From Candidatus Thioglobus sp. (GTDB lineage: Bacteria; Pseudomonadota; Gammaproteobacteria; PS1; Pseudothioglobaceae): a stretch of DNA of 5,644 nt. A program made the translations under genes and the position numbers. Position 1 is the stretch's first letter. Every line of letters starts with the position of its first letter. The notes under the pieces are model-generated. The model did not search any database, had not been told where the DNA came from, and saw only the letters and a list, made by a program, of their open reading frames with translations. The stretch is from contig JAAOIF010000078.1 in the NCBI GenBank assembly GCA_015163925.1, positions 1-5,644 of the forward strand, written 5' to 3'. Positions 1 through 5,644 of this stretch are shown here, in pieces.

Positions 1-921
1 ATCCACCAAGGCGCTATGCTTGGAATTGAAATCGCTACGTTCCTGCGAAACTACCAAGCGTTTTGCTTCCTCATCCAGCCGAGCTTTATCCAAGGCAATA
101 GCGATATTATCGGCAATTGATGCAAACAATGCGCGCTCATCAAACGCCAGCGATGGCTCAGTGTCAAAAAATAAATTAAACACGCCCAAAGTCTTGCCGT
201 GATAGCGAAGTGGGATAAAAATCGTGCCAACATTTGCCTGATTTTGCGACTTTTTGCCAACACATTTTCCGCAAGTATGCACGCTAAATTGCACATGCGA
301 ATCCTGCGCTGTCGCCAAATCGCCGCAGAGGCAATCGCTCGCCAGCACATCAGACACTTGCCCATCAGCCTGCAAAACTCCACGCTCGGCAACCAAATGC
401 AGCTCGCCATTTTCATTCAAACTCCGCGCCACGCCAGATGCCGCACCGGTCATATTAACAAAAATATCCAAAAAATGCTCAAACAAATCCGCCGCAGAAT
501 TCATCGTATTTAGCTTTGAAGACACCCCATACAGCGTTTCCAACGAGGCAGATTTCTGGCTCAAACGCTCAATTTGCTTGTGCAAAACAGTTTCCATATC
601 GTCATATAAATATTGATTTTCGTCAATCAAATGGTTAATCGCTTGTGCCACCGGCTGAAAAGTGGTTTTTTCTACATCATTCAGCCGCGCACTTTGGTCA
701 AAATTATATTCAATTACCCATTTTTTTAAGTGGTTAAATGGCAGCAAAAAATCACGCCGAATTGATAAATACAAGCCCAAATAAATCAATAAAATCAACA
801 AAACCAAAAGCCCTTCCAGCACATTTTGCGAATGATAAAACGCCGCCGCCGCACTCAGCAAAAGCGGCGACAAAGCCACTGTTACTAATAAATAAAGATA
901 AAATTTTGCCTTAATATTCAT
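1..921 (-). CDS. NarX/NarQ-like membrane sensor protein with GAF domain, N-terminal 307 residues (partial, runs off left edge)
   Basis: Reading the minus strand from the ATG at 919-921 gives 307 codons open to base 1, so the C-terminus is missing. A good ribosome site (AGGA, 7 nt before ATG) fixes the start. Residues about 8-28 and 36-53 are two hydrophobic membrane segments joined by a very short external loop, too small for a periplasmic ligand domain such as the nitrate sensor of NarX. A HAMP-like stretch follows (PFNHLKKW, about 61-68), then a predicted coiled region (about 95-130) and a GAF-type domain (about 135-282) with the cysteine cluster C197, C199, C217, C220. The segment EAKRLVVSQER (285-295) resembles what precedes the H-box in NarX-type kinases, so a histidine kinase is the best guess. 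The expected ELHDxxAQ motif is not plainly visible in the last residues. It lies 21 nt after mnmE on the same strand, probably in the same transcript. Ligand unknown. Confidence 0.75.
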   Translation of the reverse strand, partial: MNIKAKFYLYLLVTVALSPLLLSAAAAFYHSQNVLEGLLVLLILLIYLGLYLSIRRDFLLPFNHLKKWVIEYNFDQSARLNDVEKTTFQPVAQAINHLIDENQYLYDDMETVLHKQIERLSQKSASLETLYGVSSKLNTMNSAADLFEHFLDIFVNMTGAASGVARSLNENGELHLVAERGVLQADGQVSDVLASDCLCGDLATAQDSHVQFSVHTCGKCVGKKSQNQANVGTIFIPLRYHGKTLGVFNLFFDTEPSLAFDERALFASIADNIAIALDKARLDEEAKRLVVSQERSDFNSKHSALVD

Positions 922-928
922 AAATTTT

Positions 929-932
929 TCCT
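929..932 (-). promoter_or_regulatory. Ribosome binding site of the GAF sensor gene
   Basis: On the minus strand AGGA sits 7 nt before the ATG at 921, inside the 21-nt gap after mnmE. It supports this start and suggests that the sensor is translated independently from the mnmE operon transcript rather than by stop-start coupling. Confidence 0.6.
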
Positions 933-942
933 GCCAGTAATG

Positions 943-2280
943 CTATTTTCCAATGCAAAAAGAGGAAAAAATCTCACCAAGCAAATCGTCCGCCGAAAAC
1001 TCGCCAGTAATACTTCCCATACTTTGCCCGCCGTCCCGTAAGTCTTGTGCTGCCAGCTCCACAGCGCCATTTTCCCACTGAGCCTGCGCAGATTTCATTG
1101 CCTCAAGTGTATTTTTAAGAGCAATAATATGGCGTTTTCGTGCCAAAATCACCCCTTGAGTTGAGCCGTCAAAACCGGCAATTTTTGCCAATTCAGCGGA
1201 TAATAATTCCAAGCCATCAGCACTTTTTGCACTAATTGAAAATTGCACTTTTCCATCAATAATTTGCCTTGTTGCCGGCTCTTTTGTGAGGTCAATTTTG
1301 TTTTTAATTAGCAGCAAATTTTTGCAATCCGCGCGCTCCGATAGTAATGAAAAATCAGCCTCATCAGCACTTGCATCAAACACCAAAAGCACCACATCCG
1401 CTTGCTCAATTTCGGCGTAAGCCCGCTTGATACCGGCCTTTTCCACCACATCATCACTCGGACGCAGCCCGGCAGTATCAATAATATTTAGCGGCAAACC
1501 GTTGAGGTGAATTGTCTCTTTCAAAACATCACGAGTGGTGCCGGCAATATCCGTTACAATCGCACTGGACTGCCGCGTCAGAGCATTTAGTAATGACGAT
1601 TTTCCAGCATTCGGCTTGCCAGCAATCACCACATTTAGCCCCTCGCGCAAAATCGCTCCCTGCTCGGCGGATTTGAGGATTTTGGCGATTTCTTGGCAGA
1701 TATTTTCAAGCTTAATTTTGACTTTATCAGCCTGCAAAATATCAATTTCTTCATCGGCAAAATCAATGCTGGCTTCCACAAAAACTCGCAAATCAATAAT
1801 GGATTTCGTCAGCGCATTTGCCTGCTCAGAAAACTCGCCAGACAGCGACCTGAGCGCCGAACGCGCCGCCTGTGTTGAATTTGCATCAATAATATCTGCC
1901 ACGGCTTCGGCTTGCAGCAAGTCCATTTTTCCATTCAAAAAAGCTCGCTTGGAAAACTCCCCCGGCTCGGCGGCAACTGCTCCAAATTCCAGCGCCGCTG
2001 AGAGCAAATTATTCATAACACTAATGCCGCCATGCCCTTGTAATTCCAGCACATCCTCGCCGGTGAATGAATTTGGAGAGGGGAAAAATAGGGCAATTCC
2101 CTTGTCAATTTTCACTCCATTTTTATCAACAAACCAGCCATATTTTGCCTGTCTGGGCTGGGGCAATTCGCCTAACATTTTGCCGCCGATTGCAGCTGCT
2201 ATTTCCCCTGAAACCCTTACTACGCCTATTCCTCCCTTGCCGACAGAGCTTGCTAATGCGCAAATAGTTGTGCTTTTCAT
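943..2280 (-). CDS. mnmE: tRNA uridine-5-carboxymethylaminomethyl modification GTPase MnmE (TrmE)
   Basis: MnmE works with MnmG to place the aminomethyl or carboxymethylaminomethyl group on C5 of the wobble uridine (U34) of certain tRNAs, using a tetrahydrofolate one-carbon unit and potassium-dependent GTP hydrolysis; it is cytosolic and dimeric. The 445 residues are near the usual length (about 454 in E. coli). The N-terminal folate-binding domain carries FTGEDVLELQGHGG (72-85) and EPGEFSKRAFLNGK (105-118). The inserted GTPase domain (about 213-370) has all motifs: GKPNAGKS (221-228), GTTRD (247-251), DTAG (268-271), NKID (327-330) and SAK (350-352). The C-terminal helical domain ends with SITGEFSADDLLGEIFSSFCIGK, including the invariant Cys442 of the CIGK tail. 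The ATG overlaps the gshA stop by 4 nt (ATGA) and no strong ribosome site is visible, so translation is probably coupled to gshA. Nothing looks degraded; I expect a working enzyme. Confidence 0.97.
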   Translation of the reverse strand: MKSTTICALASSVGKGGIGVVRVSGEIAAAIGGKMLGELPQPRQAKYGWFVDKNGVKIDKGIALFFPSPNSFTGEDVLELQGHGGISVMNNLLSAALEFGAVAAEPGEFSKRAFLNGKMDLLQAEAVADIIDANSTQAARSALRSLSGEFSEQANALTKSIIDLRVFVEASIDFADEEIDILQADKVKIKLENICQEIAKILKSAEQGAILREGLNVVIAGKPNAGKSSLLNALTRQSSAIVTDIAGTTRDVLKETIHLNGLPLNIIDTAGLRPSDDVVEKAGIKRAYAEIEQADVVLLVFDASADEADFSLLSERADCKNLLLIKNKIDLTKEPATRQIIDGKVQFSISAKSADGLELLSAELAKIAGFDGSTQGVILARKRHIIALKNTLEAMKSAQAQWENGAVELAAQDLRDGGQSMGSITGEFSADDLLGEIFSSFCIGK

Positions 2281-3827
2281 CGCTTAAAATAATTGGCTAA
2301 AAACACATCAAAACTGACCTTGTCGGAGTCTTCAATTTCACGCTGGGCTTGGCAAGATATTTTCGCTTGATTGTCCAAATAAGCAAAATGTTTTTGGTTG
2401 ATTTTTTCTGCTAAAAACCGTTGCTGATGCTGCTTTGCCAGACTTTTTGTATAATCAAAAAACCCTAACTCAGCAGCTTGCATTTGCTCCAAAACCATCG
2501 CCGCCGGAGTGCGCTCAGGCGTAGTAAATGCCTTTGTTATTTTGCTAACACTTTGCTGATGTTTTAGGCTCAAAAGTCCGCCGCAAGCACTGATTTTTTG
2601 CGCCAGAGAATTGCCCCAATTTTTAAGAGTAATTGGCGCTGATTTATGCCTGAGTTTCAGCCCCGGCCGCCGCCCCTCATGCGCTACTAATTGGTCATTA
2701 TTATCAATATCAAATTGCTCTTTGGTGGAAATTAGCGGTGAATTTTCCAGCAAGCAAAACAACAAAAATGCCTCCAAAAAATACACTTGCGAAGCGTCAA
2801 TTCCCAGCGGTAGCAAGGGATTTACATCAAGCGAACGCAGCTCAATATAATCAATTCCATGAGCCAATAAACTCTCCAGCGGCGTGTGCCCGGCATCAGG
2901 TTTCGGCTTCGGGCGGACTGAGGCATAATATTCATTTTCAATCTGCAAAATATTACTGTTGAGCTGCTGATAATTTTCGCCAGAATTCGTCTGAAATCGC
3001 TCATATTCGGGGCAAATCGTCTGCATTCCAGCCTGCATAGAATTGACATAATGCCCAAGCGAATTGTAATTTGCCTTGACTCCAGCCTCGTCCTCAGCCA
3101 GATTCTGATAACCAATATCGCCCATGCGAAGTGAGGTGGCGTAAGGCTCATACAGGGTTGAGGCGTTAAATTCAACCAAAGAATGCTGGTGATAACCCTT
3201 GAGAAATGACTTGCAAACCGCCGGCGAAGCCCCAAACAGATAAGGTATCAGCCAGCCAAACCGCACCACATTGCGGGTCAGGCTCATATAAATTTCATTT
3301 GAAAATGTATTAAATGCCTTGTTCGGCGAGAGTAATTGCCGATATTTATCCAAAAAATCTGGCGCAAACGAATAGTTAAAATGCACCCCGGCGATGGCTT
3401 GCATCACACTCCCGTAGCGGTTTGCCAGCCCTCGCCGATACACCGTTTTCATCAGCCCCTGATTGGACGAACCGTATTCTGCAATCGGAATGTAAGTCTC
3501 GCCGCGAATCACACAAGGCATACTCGCTGGCCAGAAAATTTGGTCCTTCGGCAGGTGCTGATACAAATAATGCTGAGTGTCGTGCAGGAAGCTCAAAGCC
3601 GCATCAGCACTGCGTTTCGGCGGAGTTACTAATTCAATTAACGACTCGGAAAAATCAGTAGTAATATGCGGATGGGTCAGCGCACAGCCGAAAATTTTAG
3701 GGTGAGCGGCTTGAGAAATTCCACCTTTTCTGGCAACTCGCAGACCCTCTTTCTCAATGCCCATAAGGTTTTCAGCCAGCAGGTCGGCGTGGATTTTCAT
3801 CATTTCAATTTTACTAAATATATCCAA
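2277..3827 (-). CDS. gshA: Glutamate-cysteine ligase (gamma-glutamylcysteine synthetase), E. coli type
   Basis: This enzyme joins L-glutamate and L-cysteine with ATP to make gamma-glutamylcysteine, the first and usually rate-limiting step of glutathione synthesis in the cytosol. The 516 residues match the class I family (518 in E. coli). Recognisable blocks are MGIEKEGLRV (22-31) and ITTDFSESLIELVTP (55-69), with acidic residues E25, E27, D58 and E65 at metal/substrate positions. GVHFNYS (147-153) and YIELRSLDVNP (327-337) are further hallmarks. The start is TTG: no in-frame ATG lies upstream, a weak GAG ribosome site sits 7 nt before it, and the N-terminus then has about the length of E. coli GshA. 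The first ATG, at 3803 (codon 9), would remove eight residues and remains possible. The gene is first in a minus-strand set with mnmE and the GAF sensor, and is divergent from the MutT-like gene. Its rare start codon may limit expression. Confidence 0.96.
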   Translation of the reverse strand: MDIFSKIEMMKIHADLLAENLMGIEKEGLRVARKGGISQAAHPKIFGCALTHPHITTDFSESLIELVTPPKRSADAALSFLHDTQHYLYQHLPKDQIFWPASMPCVIRGETYIPIAEYGSSNQGLMKTVYRRGLANRYGSVMQAIAGVHFNYSFAPDFLDKYRQLLSPNKAFNTFSNEIYMSLTRNVVRFGWLIPYLFGASPAVCKSFLKGYHQHSLVEFNASTLYEPYATSLRMGDIGYQNLAEDEAGVKANYNSLGHYVNSMQAGMQTICPEYERFQTNSGENYQQLNSNILQIENEYYASVRPKPKPDAGHTPLESLLAHGIDYIELRSLDVNPLLPLGIDASQVYFLEAFLLFCLLENSPLISTKEQFDIDNNDQLVAHEGRRPGLKLRHKSAPITLKNWGNSLAQKISACGGLLSLKHQQSVSKITKAFTTPERTPAAMVLEQMQAAELGFFDYTKSLAKQHQQRFLAEKINQKHFAYLDNQAKISCQAQREIEDSDKVSFDVFLANYFKR

Positions 3828-3834
3828 AACGGCA

Positions 3835-3837
3835 CTC
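3835..3837 (-). promoter_or_regulatory. Weak ribosome binding site supporting the TTG start of gshA
   Basis: On the minus strand CCGAG places a GAG core 7 nt before the TTG at 3827. It is a short match to the anti-Shine-Dalgarno sequence. The region just before the alternative ATG at 3803 offers nothing better, so this site, with the protein-length argument, favours TTG. Confidence 0.35.
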
Positions 3838-3863
3838 GGTGCTAAAATAGCATTATTTTACCT

Positions 3864-3867
3864 GAGG
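3864..3867 (+). promoter_or_regulatory. Ribosome binding site of the MutT-ThiE gene
   Basis: TGAGGA (3863-3868) contains GAGG 6 nt before the GTG at 3874. This decides the start: the reading frame stays open back to an ATG at 3757, but that would lie inside gshA on the opposite strand and has no family support. Confidence 0.7.
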
Positions 3868-3873
3868 ACTATT

Positions 3874-4815
3874 GTGGAAACCATCAAGGCAGTTGTCGGC
3901 GTTTTGCGTAATCAGGCTGGGGAATTGCTGATTTCCAAACGCCAAACTCACCAATTTATGCCCGGATTTTGGGAGCTGCCCGGCGGCAAAATTGAGCCAA
4001 ATGAAACAAATGAGGCAGCCATTATTCGGGAACTAAATGAGGAATTAGGCGTTCAGCCGAGCCAGCTCATCTGGCTCAAAACCCTTTCATATCAGTATCC
4101 TGAGCGTAAAGTAATACTTAATATTTATAATATAAATTCTCACAGCGGCGTGCCAGACGGCAAGAATTTTCAGGGCAAAGAGGGGCAGGAAATTGCTTGG
4201 GTGAAGCTTGAGAATTTGCCCGATTACAACTTGCTGCCGACCTTGCAAATTTTCATAAATTCGCTGATTTTGCCAGATAAATATTGGATTACTCCAGCGC
4301 AAAATCATCAGAGTTCTGAGTGGATTAATGCTTTTGATTTGCACCTAAATAGTGGAATTAAACTTATTCAACTTCGCAGCAAAGTTTGCCTCAATCGCCA
4401 CTTTATCAAAGAACTTAGCAACAAATGCCAGCAACTTGGCACAAAGCTATTACTCAATATTCCTAATAAAAATTTCACTGAAAACATCGCTAACGGCTGG
4501 CATCTGACCACTGCGGAAATGTTGGAATTACGCCAGCGCCCATGCGGCAAAAACCAGCTGCTCGGCGCTTCCGCCCACAATTTATCCGAAGCCATAAGCG
4601 CCCAAACCAGCGGCGTAGATTTTGTCACAATCTCCCCCGTGCAGCCCACCAAAACCCACCCAAACGCCGCCCCCATCGGCTGGAAAACCGCCGCTGCCAT
4701 CACCCAAAAACTCAACATTCCAGTATATTTTTTAGGCGGAATGACCTCTGCCGACACCCAAAAATCCCACCAGCTCGGCGCTCAAGGCATCGCCGCAGTC
4801 AGCAGTATTTTGTAG
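3874..4815 (+). CDS. mutT: Nudix hydrolase (MutT, 8-oxo-dGTP diphosphatase-like) fused to a thiamine phosphate synthase-like domain
   Basis: The 313-residue product starts at GTG 3874, behind a good ribosome site, giving VETIKAVVGVL, a typical MutT first strand. The Nudix domain (about 1-132) has an exact Nudix box (Gx5Ex7REUxEExGU) at 38-60, preceded by GFWELPGG as in MutT enzymes that hydrolyse 8-oxo-dGTP to the monophosphate and so prevent A:T to C:G mutations. The second part (about 134-313) follows the TMP-TENI barrel of ThiE: QLRSK (166-170), GWHLT (208-212), GASAH (231-235), SPVQPTKT (254-261) and FLGGM (286-290). Some ThiE active-site positions differ: the Asn-Asp metal pair appears as N195-I196, and the lysine after PTxT is H262. 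MutT-ThiE fusions are known in gammaproteobacteria; the role of the second domain is unsettled. I am sure of the fold calls and of the Nudix box, less sure of the substrate, and doubt classical thiamine phosphate synthase activity. It is divergent from gshA and convergent with the SulP gene. Confidence 0.92.
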   Translation: METIKAVVGVLRNQAGELLISKRQTHQFMPGFWELPGGKIEPNETNEAAIIRELNEELGVQPSQLIWLKTLSYQYPERKVILNIYNINSHSGVPDGKNFQGKEGQEIAWVKLENLPDYNLLPTLQIFINSLILPDKYWITPAQNHQSSEWINAFDLHLNSGIKLIQLRSKVCLNRHFIKELSNKCQQLGTKLLLNIPNKNFTENIANGWHLTTAEMLELRQRPCGKNQLLGASAHNLSEAISAQTSGVDFVTISPVQPTKTHPNAAPIGWKTAAAITQKLNIPVYFLGGMTSADTQKSHQLGAQGIAAVSSIL

Positions 4816-4864
4816 TTTTGTAATTCTGAACTCACTTGTCATTCTGAACTCCCAACACATTGTC

Positions 4865-4886
4865 ATTCTGAACAAGATTTAAGAAT
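4865..4886. repeat. Left hairpin of the intergenic repeat cluster
   Basis: ATTCTGAA (4865-4872) pairs with TTAAGAAT (4879-4886) around the 6-nt loop CAAGAT, 7 of 8 pairs. It is the A+T-rich counterpart of the right hairpin at 4923-4943 in opposite orientation. No T-run follows directly, so it is a poor rho-independent terminator alone. Confidence 0.6.
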
Positions 4887-4922
4887 CTCGCCTTGTAAAA
4901 AAGACTTTACTTACTGGATGAG

Positions 4923-4943
4923 ACCCTGAATCAAGTTCAGGGT
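4923..4943. terminator. Right hairpin of the repeat cluster, possible bidirectional transcription end for the convergent genes
   Basis: ACCCTGAA (4923-4930) pairs perfectly with TTCAGGGT (4936-4943) around the 5-nt loop TCAAG. It lies between the ends of two convergent genes, where a terminator is expected. On the plus strand only a short TTTT follows, 7 nt after the stem (4951-4954); on the minus strand no T-run follows. Terminator function is therefore possible but weak, and it may simply be a mobile-type repeat in a permissive gap. Confidence 0.35.
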
Positions 4944-4973
4944 GACAGGGTTTTGTTCAGGGTGGCAGAAAAA

Positions 4974-5642
4974 TTATGAAATCAAATGTTTGAGTGGGCT
5001 TTTTGAGGCGGCCTGAGCGTCACCTAATTCCGACCAAGCATAACGCAAAGCGTCTGTGCGCCTGTCGTGGAAGCGGCTTTCGCCAAATTTAGCGACAAAA
5101 CCGGAGCGCTGCAAAATCAGCTCAATGCCTTCTGTGCGTGCAAATAAAATCTCCACGCCATTCTCAGAACAGCGTTCTAACAGGCCAGATAACACCCCTT
5201 CGCCGCTGGCATCAATTTGGTTAATTCCTGCCATATCAACGATAATATATTTCAGGCACTCGTTTTTTTCGGCAATTAATTTGAGTATTTTGTCCTCAAA
5301 ATAACCGGCATTAGCAAAATAAAGTGAGCCAGAATATTTGACAATTGAGACAACTTCGCAGCGGTCAAGTTTATTTTCAAGCGCATTAACCAGCATGGTT
5401 GAGCCATCGTGGGCGGATAATTCGGTAAATCGCGGCTCCATCGTCCGATACAAAAACAGCCCCAATGACAAAATCACGCCAATCACAATTCCGCTTTCCA
5501 AGTGCGGCGCATACAATAAAGTCAGCACAAAAGTCAGCACAGCCACCACGCCGTCATGCCTTTCAACTTTCCAAGCGTGGATAATCGGGGCGAATTTAAT
5601 CAGATTAATTACTGCCATAATAATCACCGCCGCCAGAGTTGC
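4974..5642 (-). CDS. SulP-family anion transporter with C-terminal STAS domain (partial, N-terminus beyond right edge)
   Basis: SulP (SLC26-like) proteins move anions such as sulfate or bicarbonate across the inner membrane. Only the C-terminal 222 codons are present, with the frame open to the right edge; an in-frame GTG at 5627 is internal, not a start. The fragment begins in the last membrane segments (about 1-20, 31-46 and 49-65 of the fragment, including WKVERHDGVVAVLTF and ESGIVIGVILSL). These lead into the membrane-to-STAS linker YRTMEPRF (65-72). The STAS domain (about 97-205) shows VKYSGSLYFANA (101-112) and VDMAGINQIDASGEG (135-149), the loop where STAS proteins carry a Ser or Thr sensitive to phosphorylation or nucleotide binding. 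The gene ends at TAA 4974-4976, facing the MutT-ThiE gene across the repeat cluster. The family is secure; the transported ion cannot be told from this part. Confidence 0.9.
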   Translation of the reverse strand, partial: ATLAAVIIMAVINLIKFAPIIHAWKVERHDGVVAVLTFVLTLLYAPHLESGIVIGVILSLGLFLYRTMEPRFTELSAHDGSTMLVNALENKLDRCEVVSIVKYSGSLYFANAGYFEDKILKLIAEKNECLKYIIVDMAGINQIDASGEGVLSGLLERCSENGVEILFARTEGIELILQRSGFVAKFGESRFHDRRTDALRYAWSELGDAQAASKSPLKHLIS

Positions 5643-5644
5643 TT

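Larger units (their letters stand above)
3828..3873. promoter_or_regulatory. Divergent intergenic region, likely promoters for gshA (minus) and the MutT-ThiE gene (plus)
   Basis: Only 46 nt separate the two start codons. TAAAAT at 3843-3848 is a fair -10 candidate for the plus-strand gene, and TAAAAT on the minus strand (3860-3855) is a fair -10 candidate for gshA, placing its start site roughly 20 nt before the TTG. The 11-nt partial palindrome GCTAAAATAGC (3841-3851) overlaps the first of these. No good -35 box is seen for either, and both -35 regions would fall inside the opposite coding sequences. Assignment rests on position and A+T content, so it is tentative. Confidence 0.35.
4818..4968. 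repeat. Cluster of short direct and inverted repeats (TGTCATTCTGAAC family) between convergent genes
   Basis: Nearly all of the 158-nt gap between the MutT-ThiE stop and the SulP stop is repeat sequence. Three plus-oriented copies of a TTGTCATTCTGAAC-like unit lie at 4818-4831 (with one change, TAATT for TCATT), 4836-4849 and 4860-4873. The first two extend with CTC to 16 nt. Two copies in the opposite orientation, GTTCAGGGTGACAG (4935-4948) and GTTCAGGGTGGCAG (4955-4968), differ from each other at one base. The middle forms an imperfect inverted repeat with arms 4861-4892 and 4916-4947 around a 23-nt spacer. No coding potential is evident. It resembles dispersed palindromic intergenic repeats found in many bacterial genomes; function is not known from sequence. 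Confidence 0.8.

Noticed and set aside
51..616. Several overlapping open frames of about 100-120 codons on both strands at the left end
   Set aside because: They overlap the continuous 307-codon sensor frame, which has a good start site, membrane segments and a GAF domain; the others have no recognisable features.
1535..2287. 250-codon plus-strand open frame opposite mnmE
   Set aside because: It is the antisense shadow of a well-conserved mnmE; its translation is serine/alanine-rich with no family resemblance, and no ribosome site was evident.
3757..3873. Upstream extension of the MutT-ThiE gene to an ATG at 3757
   Set aside because: It would run through the gshA start on the opposite strand, adds 39 residues absent from MutT proteins, and the GAGG site points to GTG 3874.
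4368..4757. 129-codon minus-strand frame opposite the ThiE-like domain
   Set aside because: Shadow frame of the conserved plus-strand fusion; no family features.
4818..4968. CRISPR-like array
   Set aside because: Units are only about 14-16 nt, irregularly spaced (18 and 24 nt), present in both orientations and without unique spacers of constant length.
4974..5627. A complete stand-alone STAS protein starting at GTG 5627
   Set aside because: The frame stays open to the window edge and upstream residues continue a SulP membrane helix, so the GTG is an internal valine of a larger transporter.

Overview
The window looks like a piece of a moderately A+T-leaning gammaproteobacterial chromosome. 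The evidence is an E. coli-type (class I) glutamate-cysteine ligase of about 516 residues, a MutT-ThiE fusion of the kind known from gammaproteobacteria, a complete MnmE ending in FCIGK, and a NarX/NarQ-like sensor fragment. I cannot name the genus; a marine or sulfur-oxidising lineage is possible but is a guess. All sequence is accounted for by five protein genes, two of them cut by the window edges. I see no tRNA, rRNA, insertion sequence, phage gene or CRISPR array.

Layout: Positions 1-3827 (minus strand) hold a tightly packed, probably co-transcribed set read right to left. It runs gshA (glutathione synthesis, TTG start at 3827), mnmE (tRNA wobble-uridine GTPase, overlapping the gshA stop by 4 nt as ATGA) and, 21 nt further on, the first 307 codons of a membrane-anchored GAF sensor related to NarX-type histidine kinases, running off the left edge. 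A 46-nt gap (3828-3873) separates gshA from a divergent plus-strand gene, 3874-4815, encoding a MutT-type Nudix domain fused to a thiamine-phosphate-synthase-like domain. The 158-nt gap between convergent genes (4816-4973) holds a cluster of short direct and inverted repeats forming two homologous hairpins. From 4974 to the right edge lies the C-terminal third or so of a SulP-family anion transporter with a STAS domain, minus strand.

How the genes relate: gshA and the MutT-like gene share one short divergent promoter region, and both can be tied to coping with oxidative damage (glutathione supply; cleansing of oxidised nucleotides). That pairing is an inference from context. MnmE is housekeeping tRNA modification. 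The sensor carries a four-cysteine cluster in its GAF region, compatible with redox or metal sensing, but its kinase core lies mostly outside the window.

I do not see a convincing novel multi-gene system. The best leads are the double-hairpin repeat cluster, the divergence of catalytic residues in the ThiE-like domain, and the cysteine cluster and odd H-box region of the truncated sensor.
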